In this document: piece by piece, positions 24,772 to 36,129 of the stretch
How the letters are laid out: the number at the start of each line of letters is the position of its first letter
How positions within the stretch are numbered: the stretch's first letter is position 1
Assembly: GCF_904849725.1 (NCBI RefSeq)
Contig: NC_058520.1
Coordinates: 401,835,993 to 401,899,992 of the forward strand
Direction of reading: 5' to 3'
Source: Hordeum vulgare subsp. vulgare
Lineage: Eukaryota > Streptophyta > Magnoliopsida > Poales > Poaceae
Length of the DNA stretch: 64,000 nucleotides
Made by a program: the position numbers and the translations under genes
The notes under the pieces: generated by a model
What the model saw: only the letters and a program-made list of their open reading frames with translations
The model's database searches: none
What the model was told of the DNA's origin: nothing

Positions 24772-25828
24772 GGATAAGATCTTCGTAGAATATGTAGGAT
24801 CCAATATGGAAATCCAGGTCCCGCTATTGGATATTGACCGAGGAATGTCTAGGGTCATGTCTGCATAGTTCTCAAACTCGCAAGGTCTGCACACTTAAGG
24901 TTTAGTAAGGTTTTAGTATAGTTGAGTTATATGTGTTGGTGACCGAAGGTTATTGAAAGTCCTGGATGAGATCACGAACGTCACGAGGGTTTCCGGGATG
25001 GTCCGGAAACGAAGATTGATATATAGGATGGTTTCATTTGGTAACCGGAAAGATTTCGGGGATTACCGGGAGTGTACCAGGAGTGACGAATGGGTTCTGG
25101 GTTTTCACCGGGAGGTGCCCACCCACCCGGGAGTGAGCCTAATAGCCCTAGGGTGGCGCACCAGCCCTTAGTGGGCTGGTGAGGCCAACCCAAGTGGGCT
25201 ATGGCGCCACAAATAGAAAAACCCAAAAGAAAGGAAAAATGGGAGGTGGGAAGGAAGAGCAGGACCCCTCCTTCCCAAACCGAATTGGAGTGGGAGTCCT
25301 TCTCCTCCCTTCGGCCGAGGCCCTTGGGGATCCCTTGAGCCCCGAGGCTATCCCCTCCCATCCTCCTATATATACTGGTTCTTTTAGGGTTTTTGAGACA
25401 CAACTTTGCCACGTGCAACTCAAACCTATACCTCGTAGTTCCACCTCTAGATCGGATTTCTGCAGAGCTCGGGCGGAGCCCTGTAGGAATAGATCATCAC
25501 CATCACTGGCACGCCGTCACGCTGCCGGAGAACTCATCTACTTCCCCGTCTCTCTTGATCGATCAAGAAGGCGGAGATCGTCATCGAGCTATACGTGTTC
25601 TGAACGCGGAGGTGCCGTCAGTTCGGTGCTAGATCGGGACGGATCGTGGGACGACGATGATTTGAATCACAAAGTTGTACCACTACATCAACCGAGTTTC
25701 TTAACGCTTCCCGCTTAGCAATCTACAAGGGTATGTGGATTCGATCTCCCTCTCGTAGATGAACATCACCATGATAGGTCTTCGTGTGCGTAGGAAACTT
25801 TTTGTTTCCCATGCAACATTCCCCTACA
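24772..25828 (+). repeat. Element B 3' LTR, 5'-truncated
   Basis: Matches B's 5' LTR from 15599 to its end, so about the first 734 bp are missing. It ends CATTCCCCTACA and is followed at once by the AATAC duplication. Truncation point approximate to a few bases because GATAAGATC-like bases are shared at the join. Confidence 0.9.
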
Positions 25829-25833
25829 AATAC

Positions 25834-26615
25834 GACTACCACAAAGCACATACCTTGACAAAGTTTTGAAGAAGTTCAAAATGGATCGGTCCAAGAAAGG
25901 GTTCTTGCTTGTATTGCAAGGTGTGAAGTTGAGTAAGACTCAGTCCCGAGTGACTGTAGAAGATAGAGAAAAGATGAGTGTCGTCCTCTATGCTTCAGAC
26001 ATAGGCTCTATCATGTATGCAATCCTGTGCACAAGACCCGATGTCAGCCTTGCCATAAGTATGGCAGGAAGGTTTCAAAGTGATCCAGGAATGGAACACT
26101 CGACATCGGTCAAGAATATTTTGAAGTGCCTGGAAAGCACTAACGAAATGTTTCTCGTGGATGGAGGTGATCTTGATCTCGTCGTAAAGGGTTACATTGA
26201 TGCAAGCTTTGACACTGATATGGATGACTCCAAGTCTCAAACCAGATACATATTTATTCTCAATGGGGGTGTGGTAAGTTGGTGGAGTTTGAAGCAAAGC
26301 ATGGTCACTGATTCTACATGCGAAGAGAAGTACATAGCTACCTCGGAGGTAGCTAAAGAAGGTGTCTTGATGAAGGTGTTCATGACAGATCTTGGAGTTA
26401 TGCCCAGTGCACTGGATCCAATGACTCTGTTCTGAGACAACACTGGTGCCATTGCTCTAGCCATGGAACCAAGGTTTCGCAATAGGACCAGACACATAAA
26501 GTGACGCTTTAGTTCCATCCGCGATTACATCAAGGAGGAGGACATAAATATTTGTAAAGTGCACACGGATCTGAATGTTGCAAACCCATTGACTAAGCCT
26601 CTTCCATGAGTGAAA
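25834..26615 (+). pseudogene. pol: Copia RT end and RNase H (element A), resumed after B
   Basis: The second part of A's pol, continuous with 14859 once B and one AATAC are removed. It opens with a Q-S-T-Y-L-D segment of the RT end, then reads open for 189 residues (25866-26435) through the RNase H domain: ASFDTDMDDSKSQ near 26200, and the region of the catalytic residues around 26320-26440. The stop at 26433 falls where the conserved F-C-D-N-T-G segment starts (TGC changed to TGA). The rest, ending in a NPLTKPLP-like C-terminus, continues in frame to about 26610, with another TGA there. RNase H would remove RNA from the RNA-DNA hybrid. Confidence 0.88.
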
Positions 26616-26699
26616 CATGATCAACACCAGAACTAGATGGGTGTTAGATTCATTACAATGTAAATTACATAGTGATGTGAGCTAGATTATTGACTCTAG

Positions 26700-26713
26700 T
26701 GCAAGTGGGAGGC
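26700..26713 (+). other. Polypurine tract of element A
   Basis: TGCAAGTGGGAGGC directly before the 3' LTR. BARE-type elements have AAGTGGGAG at this point. Confidence 0.75.
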
Positions 26714-29700
26714 TGTTGGAAATTTTCCTTAGAGGCAATAATAAAATGGTTATTATTATATTTCCTTGTTCATTATAATCGTTTATTATGCATGCAATAA
26801 TTGTATTGATTGGAAACTAAATACATGTGTGGATACATAGACAACACACTGTCCCTAGTGAGCCTCTAAAGGACTAGCTTGTTGATCAAGGATGGTCAAA
26901 GTTTCCTGGCCATAGACATGAGTTGTCCTTTGATAACGAGATCACATCATTAGGAGAATGATGTCATGGACAAGACCCAAACTATAAATGTAGCATATGA
27001 TCATGTCAGTTTTTTGCTATTGTTTCCTGCATGTCAAAGTATCTGTCCTATGACCATGATATCATGCAACTCCCGGACACCGGAGAAATGCCTTGTGTGT
27101 ATCAAACGTTACAACGTAACTGGGTGACTATAAAGGTGCTCTACAGCTATCTCTAAGGGTGCCTGTTTGGTTGGCATAAAACAAGACCGGGATTTGTCAC
27201 TCCGTATGACGAAGAGGTATCTCTAGGGCCCACTCGGTAATACAACATCACAAGAAGCTTGCAAGATGTCGGGACCCCGATCCTAAGCCATAGGAATCCA
27301 GCCTGTAACACATCGCATCCCTTTGCGGTCTCACGCACGGTTAACCCCATGACTGTAGTCTTACCTTAGCCGGGACCATTTGCGCCTTTTGACTCACGTA
27401 TGCAATTGTGTCGCTTGCAATCCAATGACAAAGAACCCGGATAGACATGTCTAGTCATAAACCAAAGTGGCAGTTCCGCACAGGGACATGCATACATGAC
27501 CCAACAAAGCAGGTGTCAGTCACCAGCGAATGTAGACGAGTCGTAGCAAGCTACAAGGACTCCATTACATCGCGTGACATTTCCCGAGAGGGGCAGACAC
27601 AACAGCTAAGAAGGACACACGCCGGTCAACCAATGTGTCCGGAGCAGTAGCGAACTACCATGGCTCGTTGGATCACAAAGGGGCATTTCCTTGTAAGGAG
27701 TGCTACTAAAGTTTACGACTAGGTAATCGAACCCCATACATATCAAGTACGACACACGTACGCATGGCATACCGATATGTATAGATACATCGATGGCATC
27801 ACAACATAACCATAAACATACAAGCTTTATTTAAAAGTCTCTGAAGAGCCACATACATAATATTACACAGTAAGGGTCTCACGACCCATCATAGCAGTCA
27901 TTCAGTGACAAGCCAGCGGAAGTTTTTAAAACTGTCTAAGTACAGACAGGTGAAACTAGAAGGCACATGGCCTGACTATACTACAGACCCAACCTAGGGC
28001 CAGATCGTAGCTGGGACACCAGCTACTCGTCGTCGTCGATGTCTAGGAAGAACCCTCCGTTAGGGTCATTAACAACCTCTGCAACAATTATTAAGCAAAC
28101 ATGAGTACGGAGGTACTCAACAAGAGTTTAGGATAACTATCTACTCATGCAATGTATCGATAAGGAATTGTGGGGTTCCATGCGAAAAGCCAACATTTGA
28201 CTCGTGGCTAGACAACTTACATTTTAAATCAATTTTTGACAACTTGATTTCTCGCACACGAGTCCACTAACACCACAACAATACTCCATCGTGGAATCAT
28301 TCCGTCTCCATACGGAAATGCCGTCCATGACACTCACGCTTATCTTGACAATTTTATGAGTAGCCATTGAAGTTATCTATGAACAACATATGTCTCCAAG
28401 TAGTCCTTATCCGCGGACGCGGCTATTCGAATAGATCATAACCCTGCAGGGGTGTACTTTGTCACACACGCTCTCGCCACTTATCACCATGTGCACGTCA
28501 TGCACCTCGGCAACCTTCAAGCGGAAGACCAGCGAGGGAGTCGGCCACGACCGTTAACCACACTAGTACCTAGTCCAGGTCTATCGCCTATCTGAGGGTA
28601 ACCCGCACGGAACTCCGGCCGAGGTTTCCGCCACGGCCCCAAATGATGTGCGCAGGGTTCCCAAGCCCACCATCCGGGTGCCACTTGGTACACCGTTCCA
28701 GTGCCTACCGCATCACAGCCCACCTCTCAGGTCAGCACTATGCACGGCCTCCAGCATGACTAGAAACACCAGAAACTACTTGCAACTCCTGGACCGAGTA
28801 CTAAGCGATTAATAAGTCGAGCGGGGTCATATTTTAGGGCCCAGCATGTGGTAGTATCTCGTCTTGGATTACATACACGGAACTCAGTTCCTAAGGACGG
28901 TTCTAATGAAACAACCCGCCATGTACTCCTACACAGCCTTTCACCGGTACCTTTACCAAATCAGGTTCAACACACAACCTTTACTTACTAAACATATTCT
29001 CACAATTCTGTTCATCTCCCAAATGACAGACCATACACAACTCTAAGCATAGCATGCATAGCAGGATAAGGCACATCATGGCTCAAGCAACTACCAGGTA
29101 TGCTAGGTTGCAAGGTTCAGCTATTTACTGTGACAAGGATAGTTCATGCAAAGGAAGTGGGTTCAACTAACGTGGCAAAAGCATTTGAAGCATTTGATCC
29201 TAATGCAATAAGTAAGTGCAGGAGCGAGAACATGGGATTTATCGGGATGATCAAAATGATCAAAATGCTTCCCTTGTTGCTCAGAGGAGGGACAATATCC
29301 GTCAGTCGGATATTCGGTGGAATCCGGAGGAGCGGAGCCTACCGAAAAGAGTGACAACAATCAATAACAAGCATATGCAACAAGATGATGCATGAGCATG
29401 GCATGAGGATGCAAAGTGGTATACTATTATAGCTAACATTTATTAGGTTTGAAGTTGATTTGAATCCAATTCAAATATCACTTCAAACGAGGTGTTCTCG
29501 GATACCATTTTAATTGATTCGACCTGATGCTCAGATCAACTTGCTTTTAACATGCATGGAAATGACATGTTAGGTTGCTAGTTTGTGATTTGGACAGTGT
29601 TTGATCATATCATTTGAAGTGGAATTTAAATAATTTCCAAATTCCATCTCCAAATTATTTATAAGAGTTAACTTATTCATTAATATAAATGTTTGGGTTC

Positions 29701-30774
29701 AGTAACATTTTCAAACATGTTTGAAAATGACATATTCAGATTCCTTGAATTTTTCTGATACTTTTTCATATATAAATTATTTTCATTGGACTTACATATT
29801 ATTTTCTATGATTTTTATAAGTTTTAGACATTTCTGGAATTATTTTTATATTAGAAAATCCTTTATGGCGTCACAGTGACGTCTCTGGTCAACAGGGGCT
29901 GGGCGAGGTGACACCTGACCAGTGGGGTCCACTAGTCAGTGACCAGGGGCTAATCCCCGAGTTGACCAGCCCCTAACTAGGGTTTGACCCACCCTGGGGC
30001 CCACTGTCAGCGGCTGGGGGGGTGTTAGTGGGTTAATTAGCTGACCACGTCGCCCCCCCCCCGGAATGTGGCCGGCGGCGACCACGGGCGCAGCGGAGGA
30101 CTCGCCGGAGTTGAGCTTAATGGCGCTACAGGGCACCAAATCGGACGCGGTTTGCGGCTACACGAAGCTGGCGAAGCGCCCGATCTGGCAGGGGCATCAG
30201 GAGGACCTCAGGTCGCCGGAGAGAGTGCCGTCGACGAGCCTAAGCGGCGGCCGAAGCTCGGCCTTGTGCGGTTGATGGCTGCAGGGCACGAGAAGGGCAG
30301 CTGACGGGCTCAACACGTTCCTAGCGGCTCCAGGATCTCGTTCCCGAGCTCCAACACGCGAGAGAGGCACCACAGCGACAGCGATGATGGCCGGCGACGA
30401 GGAGCTCTCGGTCATGGTGGGGAACGGGGCTACGGTGTGGAAAAGCGAGGGGAAAAACGCTGGGGAAGAGGGGAATGGAGCGAGTGGCTCACGGTGATTC
30501 GTCTGAGGCTGACGGTAGGGTCGGGGAGGACCGAGAGGCGACGAATCAGCGGCGACCGTAGCTCCTGGGAGAGAGAGATCCGAGAGGGGGAGGGGAACGA
30601 GAGGAAGAGAGGAGGAGATAAGGTAGATGGGAGGAGGAGGAGAAGAAGCCACGGGGCATCGCGCTGGCGCTCCTGGAGGCCTCCAGCGGCGAGCAGGCAG
30701 GCAGGAGGTTGCCGGGGCTGGCCGCCGTGCTCATCTTCCCCTCTGCCTACTGGCAGGAGGAGGAAGATGACCAA

Positions 30775-30985
30775 CACTAGTGGGGACGGGGCCTTTAGCC
30801 CCGGCCCGTAAGGGGCTTTAGTCCCGGTTCACCAACCGGGACTAAAGGGGCGGGACTAAAGGCCTAACCTTTAGTCCTGGCCCTGTTCCAAGCCCGGACT
30901 AAAGGTGCTCCACGTGGGTGCCTCGTAGCACCCTCAGGGGCAGGCCCTTTAGTCCCGGTTCGTTACACGGACCGGGACTAAAGAG
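30775..30985. repeat. CACTA E left terminal and subterminal repeats
   Basis: CACTAGTG terminal repeat, then repeated TTTAGTCCCGG / CCGGGACTAAA in both orientations. A perfect hairpin has 13-base arms (TTTAGTCCCGGTT at 30817-30829 and its complement at 30834-30846) with a 4-base loop. A second, less perfect pair is at about 30949-30982. Confidence 0.9.
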
Positions 30986-31215
30986 TTTCAGATTTTGTTT
31001 ATTTTTGGGTTTTAGGGTTTTAGGGTTTAGGTGTTCGGGAGATTAACGTGATGCCTCGTTTGGTGTTCGGGAATTAGTTTTCATATAATTTAAATAGAAA
31101 TAATTATGCATATATATAAGATTAACTTATCTTACAAGCGAGCATATATATACAATTATATGGAGATCTGAATTATCGGGACTAGAGCCCGTCTATTCGA
31201 TTACATGGACGAACA

Positions 31216-31909
31216 TTAGTAATGGCCCCTAGCTACACTAAATCGTCCTTTGTCATCTATAGCTTCCGTCGTCAGAAAGGTCGCAAGCTCCTGTGCAACA
31301 GCAATTGCGCGTTGCTCTGCTAGGACCTTCTCCCTCATGGCCGTGTACTATATAAGAAGAGGAGATGAATATGAATATCAATCATGATAACAAAGAATGA
31401 CCGGTAAAAATAGAGGTGTGAATGTTCATTGCTTACATCGAATCTGTGATCCTTGTGCTCACAGGTAAACGTGCGAATGGTCTCGCAAACATAGTATCCG
31501 CATAGATGCGTCCCCCGTGGCTGCTGATCGCACTTTACGAGAATAGAATATATATAATGAAGATAATAATCTAGCATCATAAATGTATTGAAAATAGAAG
31601 TATATCATACTACTACTTACCTGAGCCGCTCTAAAGGTCAGCTTCTCAGGGTCGATACCGGGAGTCACGCACTTGAACCGCTTCCAAACCCTGCCCGACA
31701 AGGATATTGATTTGCTAAGTTTTTCAATAATTGATATATCAGAAAATCATCGAAAGAGACCGATAGAGCGCAATAATGATTGAAATTACCCTTGGAGCAT
31801 GTCCTGCGGGCTTTGGAACTATTCCAAGGGTCTCGATAATGGGTCGAAGGCATCAACTCTTCCCTTATCAATTTGAATGTCCAACAGAATCCAATGGAAG
31901 CTGCAGATG

Positions 31910-31940
<31 letters not shown>

Positions 31941-34900
31941 CAGCACCTTATCAATTACACTTATAAGTGAATGGACACAACAGAGTAAAGACCCTCACGT
32001 GAAGTTGTATGGAAGTAGTATGTGGTCACAGAAATTTTGATCTGTTAGAAACCTTAGAAGGTTTTCCTCCGTCTCCTTGGTTTTATCAGTTAGCGTCGCT
32101 ATATGTATTTTATCTGGGTCAATAAACCCAATATTTAGGATGTTCCTACTTTTACAATCCAGAATCTTCATTCTGCATAATAGAGTATGAGTTATATATA
32201 GACAATGAATTGAAATAACTAAACAAGTTATATGTAGACAACGAATTGAAAAACTTACAGACAATAGCAACTCATAAGCGATTTATCGAGGGCATCGCCA
32301 TTGTACATCTGGAAGAGTTCATCAAAGTCGATATGGATTTCTTCGGGGCGGCCGTAGTACTCCCGTGGGACACTCACCACGATCATCGTTCTCCCATTCT
32401 TTGATTCACTTAAGTACCATGTATGCAAGTAACGCATATTTGTTGGGAGATCATCTTTGCTGACCAAAGGCGCTCCCATGACAAACTGTGGCTCAGGGGC
32501 TACCACAGCCTTGGGTAACCTGTCGTCTTGGGAAGCCAGAATGTCTTCAACCGGGATACCCCATTCAGCCGCCTACTTCTTTGCTAATTCCAAATCTTGC
32601 CCCTGCACCGGAGGGGGACATTCTCGGATAACACCCTGAGGGGTGGGATCGACTGTTTGGCCTGTTGTCCAAGCTGAGGAACGTCTGATTTTTTCTTGCT
32701 TGTAGTTGAACTTGATTTGCTCCCACTTGCACTTGCACGTGATCTGCTCTTTTTCACTTCCTTCTGCAATGTGCGTGTATAGTCATCAGGCTTATGGTGT
32801 AAGTCATACTGTGATGGAAGGGTCGTGAAGTATTTTGCAAATGCTATTTGCTTCTCGGTGTATTCCGGGCGGGGCTCGGGTTCCTTCTTTTTCATCTGCG
32901 CATCTTGATGTTCCTTTGCTATCTTGGCATTTTCCTCGGGGGTACGATCATAAGGTCTAATAGGAAGATTAGCATGAGGTACCTTTGGGAGGGGCGACAG
33001 TTTGCGCTTTGGGGGGCTCCGTCGCTTAGAAATCGTCGGCGGAGCGTTCTTGCTGGCACGCTTCCGCTTAGTATCCGGAGCGGGCGGCGGCGGAGACGCA
33101 CGACCCAAGTCCGGCGGTGGTGATCGAGATGGACTCGTGTTGTGCTGGCCGACGTCATGTGGAGGGCTTGGAGGTGATGGAGGTGTAGGTGACCTGCGAT
33201 GACTCGGAGGCGGTGTTGTCCTTGGGGCCGAGCCTGGAAGCTTGATGTAGTTCTTGTCCCATAGGATGACTCCACCCAGTACTTCTCTGAGTGTCCTCTC
33301 ATCTTCGGGTCCAGCTATGTCGAGCTCCATATCATGAAACCCCACCATGATTTCATCCACCCCGACTTTAGCAAAGCCAGCTGGAATCTCACGGCCATGC
33401 CAGCGTGCATCAGGGCCAGAAGGTAAAGCTTGTCCGAAGGCCACCTTCATGGATATGTTCTTGAATTTCTGATGGAGTTCACATGATGTTGACTCCTTGA
33501 TTCCATCCACGGGGTAGCCGGGACCGCCCTCTATCATTCTTCGTGCATCGTCGGGCGGGGCCTCAGATTCAACCACGCTGCTTTTCTGCTTAGATGGGGC
33601 GCCGGTAATATCAAGTGCAGGATCTTCCTGGCGCGCTACTCCTCTAAGCTCATCAATCTGCTTCTGTTGCTTATTAATCCTGGCAAGCAACTGGTTGAAC
33701 TTGTCATTCTCCTCATCCTGCTGCCGCTTCTTTGCTCTCTCTCAGCTTCTGTAAGTGTCTTGGTCTCTCGCAAACCCAAGCCACCACGGGTAAGAAGGAC
33801 CGAAGCCTCGCGTTCGTCCTCCATGTTCGTCATTGCCGAGGACCAGTGTGAGCAAATCTTTCTCTCTATTTGTAGTGAACTTTCTTTTTCCCTCCTTAAT
33901 TTCTTTCACTATCTCTTTCCAATTCTCCCTGGGTATCCTAAGACCGTCACTGCAGATGAGGTCCCCTGTTTCTTCATCGTACGAACCACCATGCGCAAGG
34001 AACCAATTTCTTGCTCTCAATTCCCACTCATCACGGAGTGGTTCAGGTACGATGCCTTTAGCTAGCAGATCTTGCTCTTTCTTATCCCACTTTGGGATGA
34101 CAGTCTCATAGCCCCCTGGCCCCAGCTTGTGGTGATATTTCTTCTTGTCGGCATTTATCTTGTTCTTTTCTGATAATGCCTGGGCATCTTCTCACTCCTT
34201 GTACTCTTGAAATGCCTTCCAGTGATTCGCCTGCTTGGCTAGATACCCCTCGAATACTGGCACTTTCTTTGGCTACAGATAGTTTTTCCGCAGCTTCTTC
34301 TTCTAGCTACGGAACAGTTCGGCCATCTTCTTTAGAGTCCACTGCTTGACTTTGGCCCTCAGTTTGTCAGCGGCGTCTTCATTCTCACATTCTGGCAGGT
34401 TGAAATGTGACATGAGATCATTCCAAAGATTATCTTTTTACCTTTCGGCGACATATTCACTATCGGCTACCCCTTTGCGCTTGTTCCACTCCTGAACGCT
34501 GATCGGGACGTGATCCCTAACGAGAACTCCGCATTGCTTCTTGAATGTGTCAGCAACATTCTTGGGAAGCTTGGGTTCGCCCATAGGCAATATCACCTCA
34601 AAGGTGTAATGCGTCCGTGCATCCAACTTTCTAGTCGGGCCTCGTTTCGTAGCTTTGCTCGATGTGGAGGCCTAAGAGGGAGAAACATTCGTCAAATGAA
34701 TGTATATGTATACAATATAGAGCTATCTCCAATATTTTTCACAGATTACAAGTGATTGTCAAACTTCATATGTATACCTTGCCGTACTTTACTATTTCTT
34801 CACCGGCTTCTCCACCGGCTTCTCCATCAGTGGAGCTATCACCTTCTCCGTCATTGGACCTATGTCCTGCCCCATCGGCTTCATCTTCGTGTCGATCGAC

Positions 34901-35026
34901 CTCCATTCCATATCCGGAGGGGTTTAGATATGACGACGGAGATTCAGTTGGTTCAACATCGGGGCCGCCTTTGATTATATCTTCGAGAAGTTCTTCCTCT
35001 TCGAGGTTCCTGATATATGGATCCAT
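31216..35026 (-). pseudogene. CACTA ORF1: En/Spm-type protein with Ulp1-like protease end, broken
   Basis: The probable start is the ATG at 35026 (MDPYIRNLEEEE, acidic exon 34766-35026). The next exons (34660 down to 33740) carry plant transposase (Ptta/En/Spm) features, such as RARNWFLAHGG near 34010 and GFGPSYPWW near 33795. A Pro/Lys/Ser-rich linker follows (33690-32584), then a Ulp1/C48-like cysteine protease domain from about 32270. The triad is visible: His in FHW (about 31895), Asp in AFDPL (about 31848) and Cys in LCGYYVC (about 31500). Introns with GT-AG ends that keep frame are 31901-31998, 31691-31789, 31533-31620 and 31348-31436. The last exon ends TAA at 31216-31218. Defects include a TAG near 31823, another near 32577, a frameshift near 32630 and stops near 34330-34440. 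The TnpA-like part would bind subterminal repeats; the protease role is unknown. Confidence 0.8.
31910..31940. repeat. (TA)n(TG)n microsatellite inside an ORF1 intron
   Basis: About eleven TA units followed by five TG units, wholly inside the predicted 98-bp intron 31901-31998. Confidence 0.95.
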
Positions 35027-35542
35027 AGTTCTGCAAAAAACGGACATTTGATTAACTAATAAACTAACAAACTATATAAGAGGGGTTGGAAAATTCGAAG
35101 TGTCGTTTTATATAGGAGGACCTTTAGTCCCGGGTCTTGGCTAGAACCTAAACTCTAAAATATGTCTAACGGATTCTCTTAACCTTTAAGGATTTAACAA
35201 AATGGCGACATTCTAGATGTGTAGAAAATGATCTTATTTTTCCTGATCTCATCTACCCTTCTATATGTCACATTATTCTATCACGAACTCCGTTCCAAAA
35301 CAACTTTATTCCCGGGTCGTGGCTCCACCCGGGACTCCTAGATTTCTGCATAGTATTCAAAGTAGGAGTACTTTTCCAATTTGAGCATTCAATAAGCAAA
35401 ACCAAATCGTAAAATAAAGTAGTATTCAAATTAGCATGCATTCAATTATAAGCAAATACATCATCTCTTTTGTCCGTACATCGTCGAATATTATCACTAA
35501 TACTCCTCGAATACTATCATACATATAGCATCACTGATACAT
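35027..35542. other. Non-coding stretch of CACTA E
   Basis: Upstream of ORF1 on its strand. AT-rich, with isolated TTTAGTCCCGGG and CCCGGGACT motifs at about 35122 and 35310-35340. No coding sequence seen; a promoter for ORF1 would be expected here. Confidence 0.5.
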
Positions 35543-35944
35543 CTAGAACCGTAGCGCCCGACGGGTATCGTCGCGGGCGGTGGACACCCAAAGAGAAGGA
35601 ACCATCACACGATCATAGCTCCAGTGAGATCCCCGAAGAACCTGCCAGGTACGCTCGAACCTGCCCTCCAACGCAACCATGTAGCGACGGACGTGCTCAT
35701 CCTCCTCGCTGACACGGTGATGTACCACCTCCGCGGTGTCCGGAAGCCTCGGCACCATCACTGGCCCACGCGACCGCCACCAAACAAGGATCGGGTCAAC
35801 AACGGGCTGGCTCCTCACCAACCTACGCCGCCCGGAAGGTAGCACCTCCCAATACCAGCCGGGCGGAGCCCAGTCCCGGACAGGGCCCCTCTGATTAAGC
35901 AGGTGCCCTTCGCCGAGTCGACGACGAGGATGCGGGATAGGCAT
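35543..35944 (-). CDS. Small Arg/Trp-rich ORF of CACTA E, function unknown
   Basis: 133 residues, intact, from ATG 35944 (MPIPHPRRRLGEGH). An in-frame ATG further up at 36019 would add 25 hydrophobic residues encoded by AT-rich DNA and is less likely. The protein is basic, rich in Arg, Val, Trp and Pro, with an RDWAPPGWYWEVLPSGRRR segment in the first half and a SEEDEHVRRYMVALEGRFERTW segment in the second. There is no signal peptide, membrane segment or catalytic motif I can name. I recall similar uncharacterised reading frames from grass CACTA elements, so it may be an element-encoded accessory protein, but this is from memory. Codon composition is GC-rich against AT-rich flanks, which favours real past selection. 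It sits between the transposase and ORF1 on the same strand. Confidence 0.5.
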   Translation of the reverse strand: MPIPHPRRRLGEGHLLNQRGPVRDWAPPGWYWEVLPSGRRRLVRSQPVVDPILVWWRSRGPVMVPRLPDTAEVVHHRVSEEDEHVRRYMVALEGRFERTWQVLRGSHWSYDRVMVPSLWVSTARDDTRRALRF

Positions 35945-36129
35945 CGTAAAATGAACTAAAAAAACTAGTTCTATTAATTTTTTTGCTAAAAATAAACTAT
36001 TAAACTTAAGCATATACAATAGAAAAATTAAACTATTAACACTTAAGCATACACAATAGCAAAATTAAGCAATAATCTAAGAAACACTATTAACACTTAA
36101 GCATATACACTATACAATAGCAAAATTAA

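Larger units (their letters stand above)
14865..25828 (+). mobile_element. BARE/Angela-like Copia element B, inserted in A's RT
   Basis: Starts TGTTGGAAATATGCCC at 14865 and ends CATTCCCCTACA at 25828. Perfect target duplications AATAC lie at 14860-14864 and 25829-25833. It keeps a full 5' LTR (14865-16666), the primer site and about 640 bp of leader, and only the last ~1.06 kb of the 3' LTR (about 24772-25828). All of B's own gag-pol is missing. Gypsy element F fills the interior, so a deletion running from inside F into B's 3' LTR removed the rest. Confidence 0.92.

Noticed and set aside
30197..30811. Overlapping ORFs of 115-151 residues on both strands
   Set aside because: They lie in the GC-rich part of solo LTR D2, on both strands and in several frames, with no protein features.
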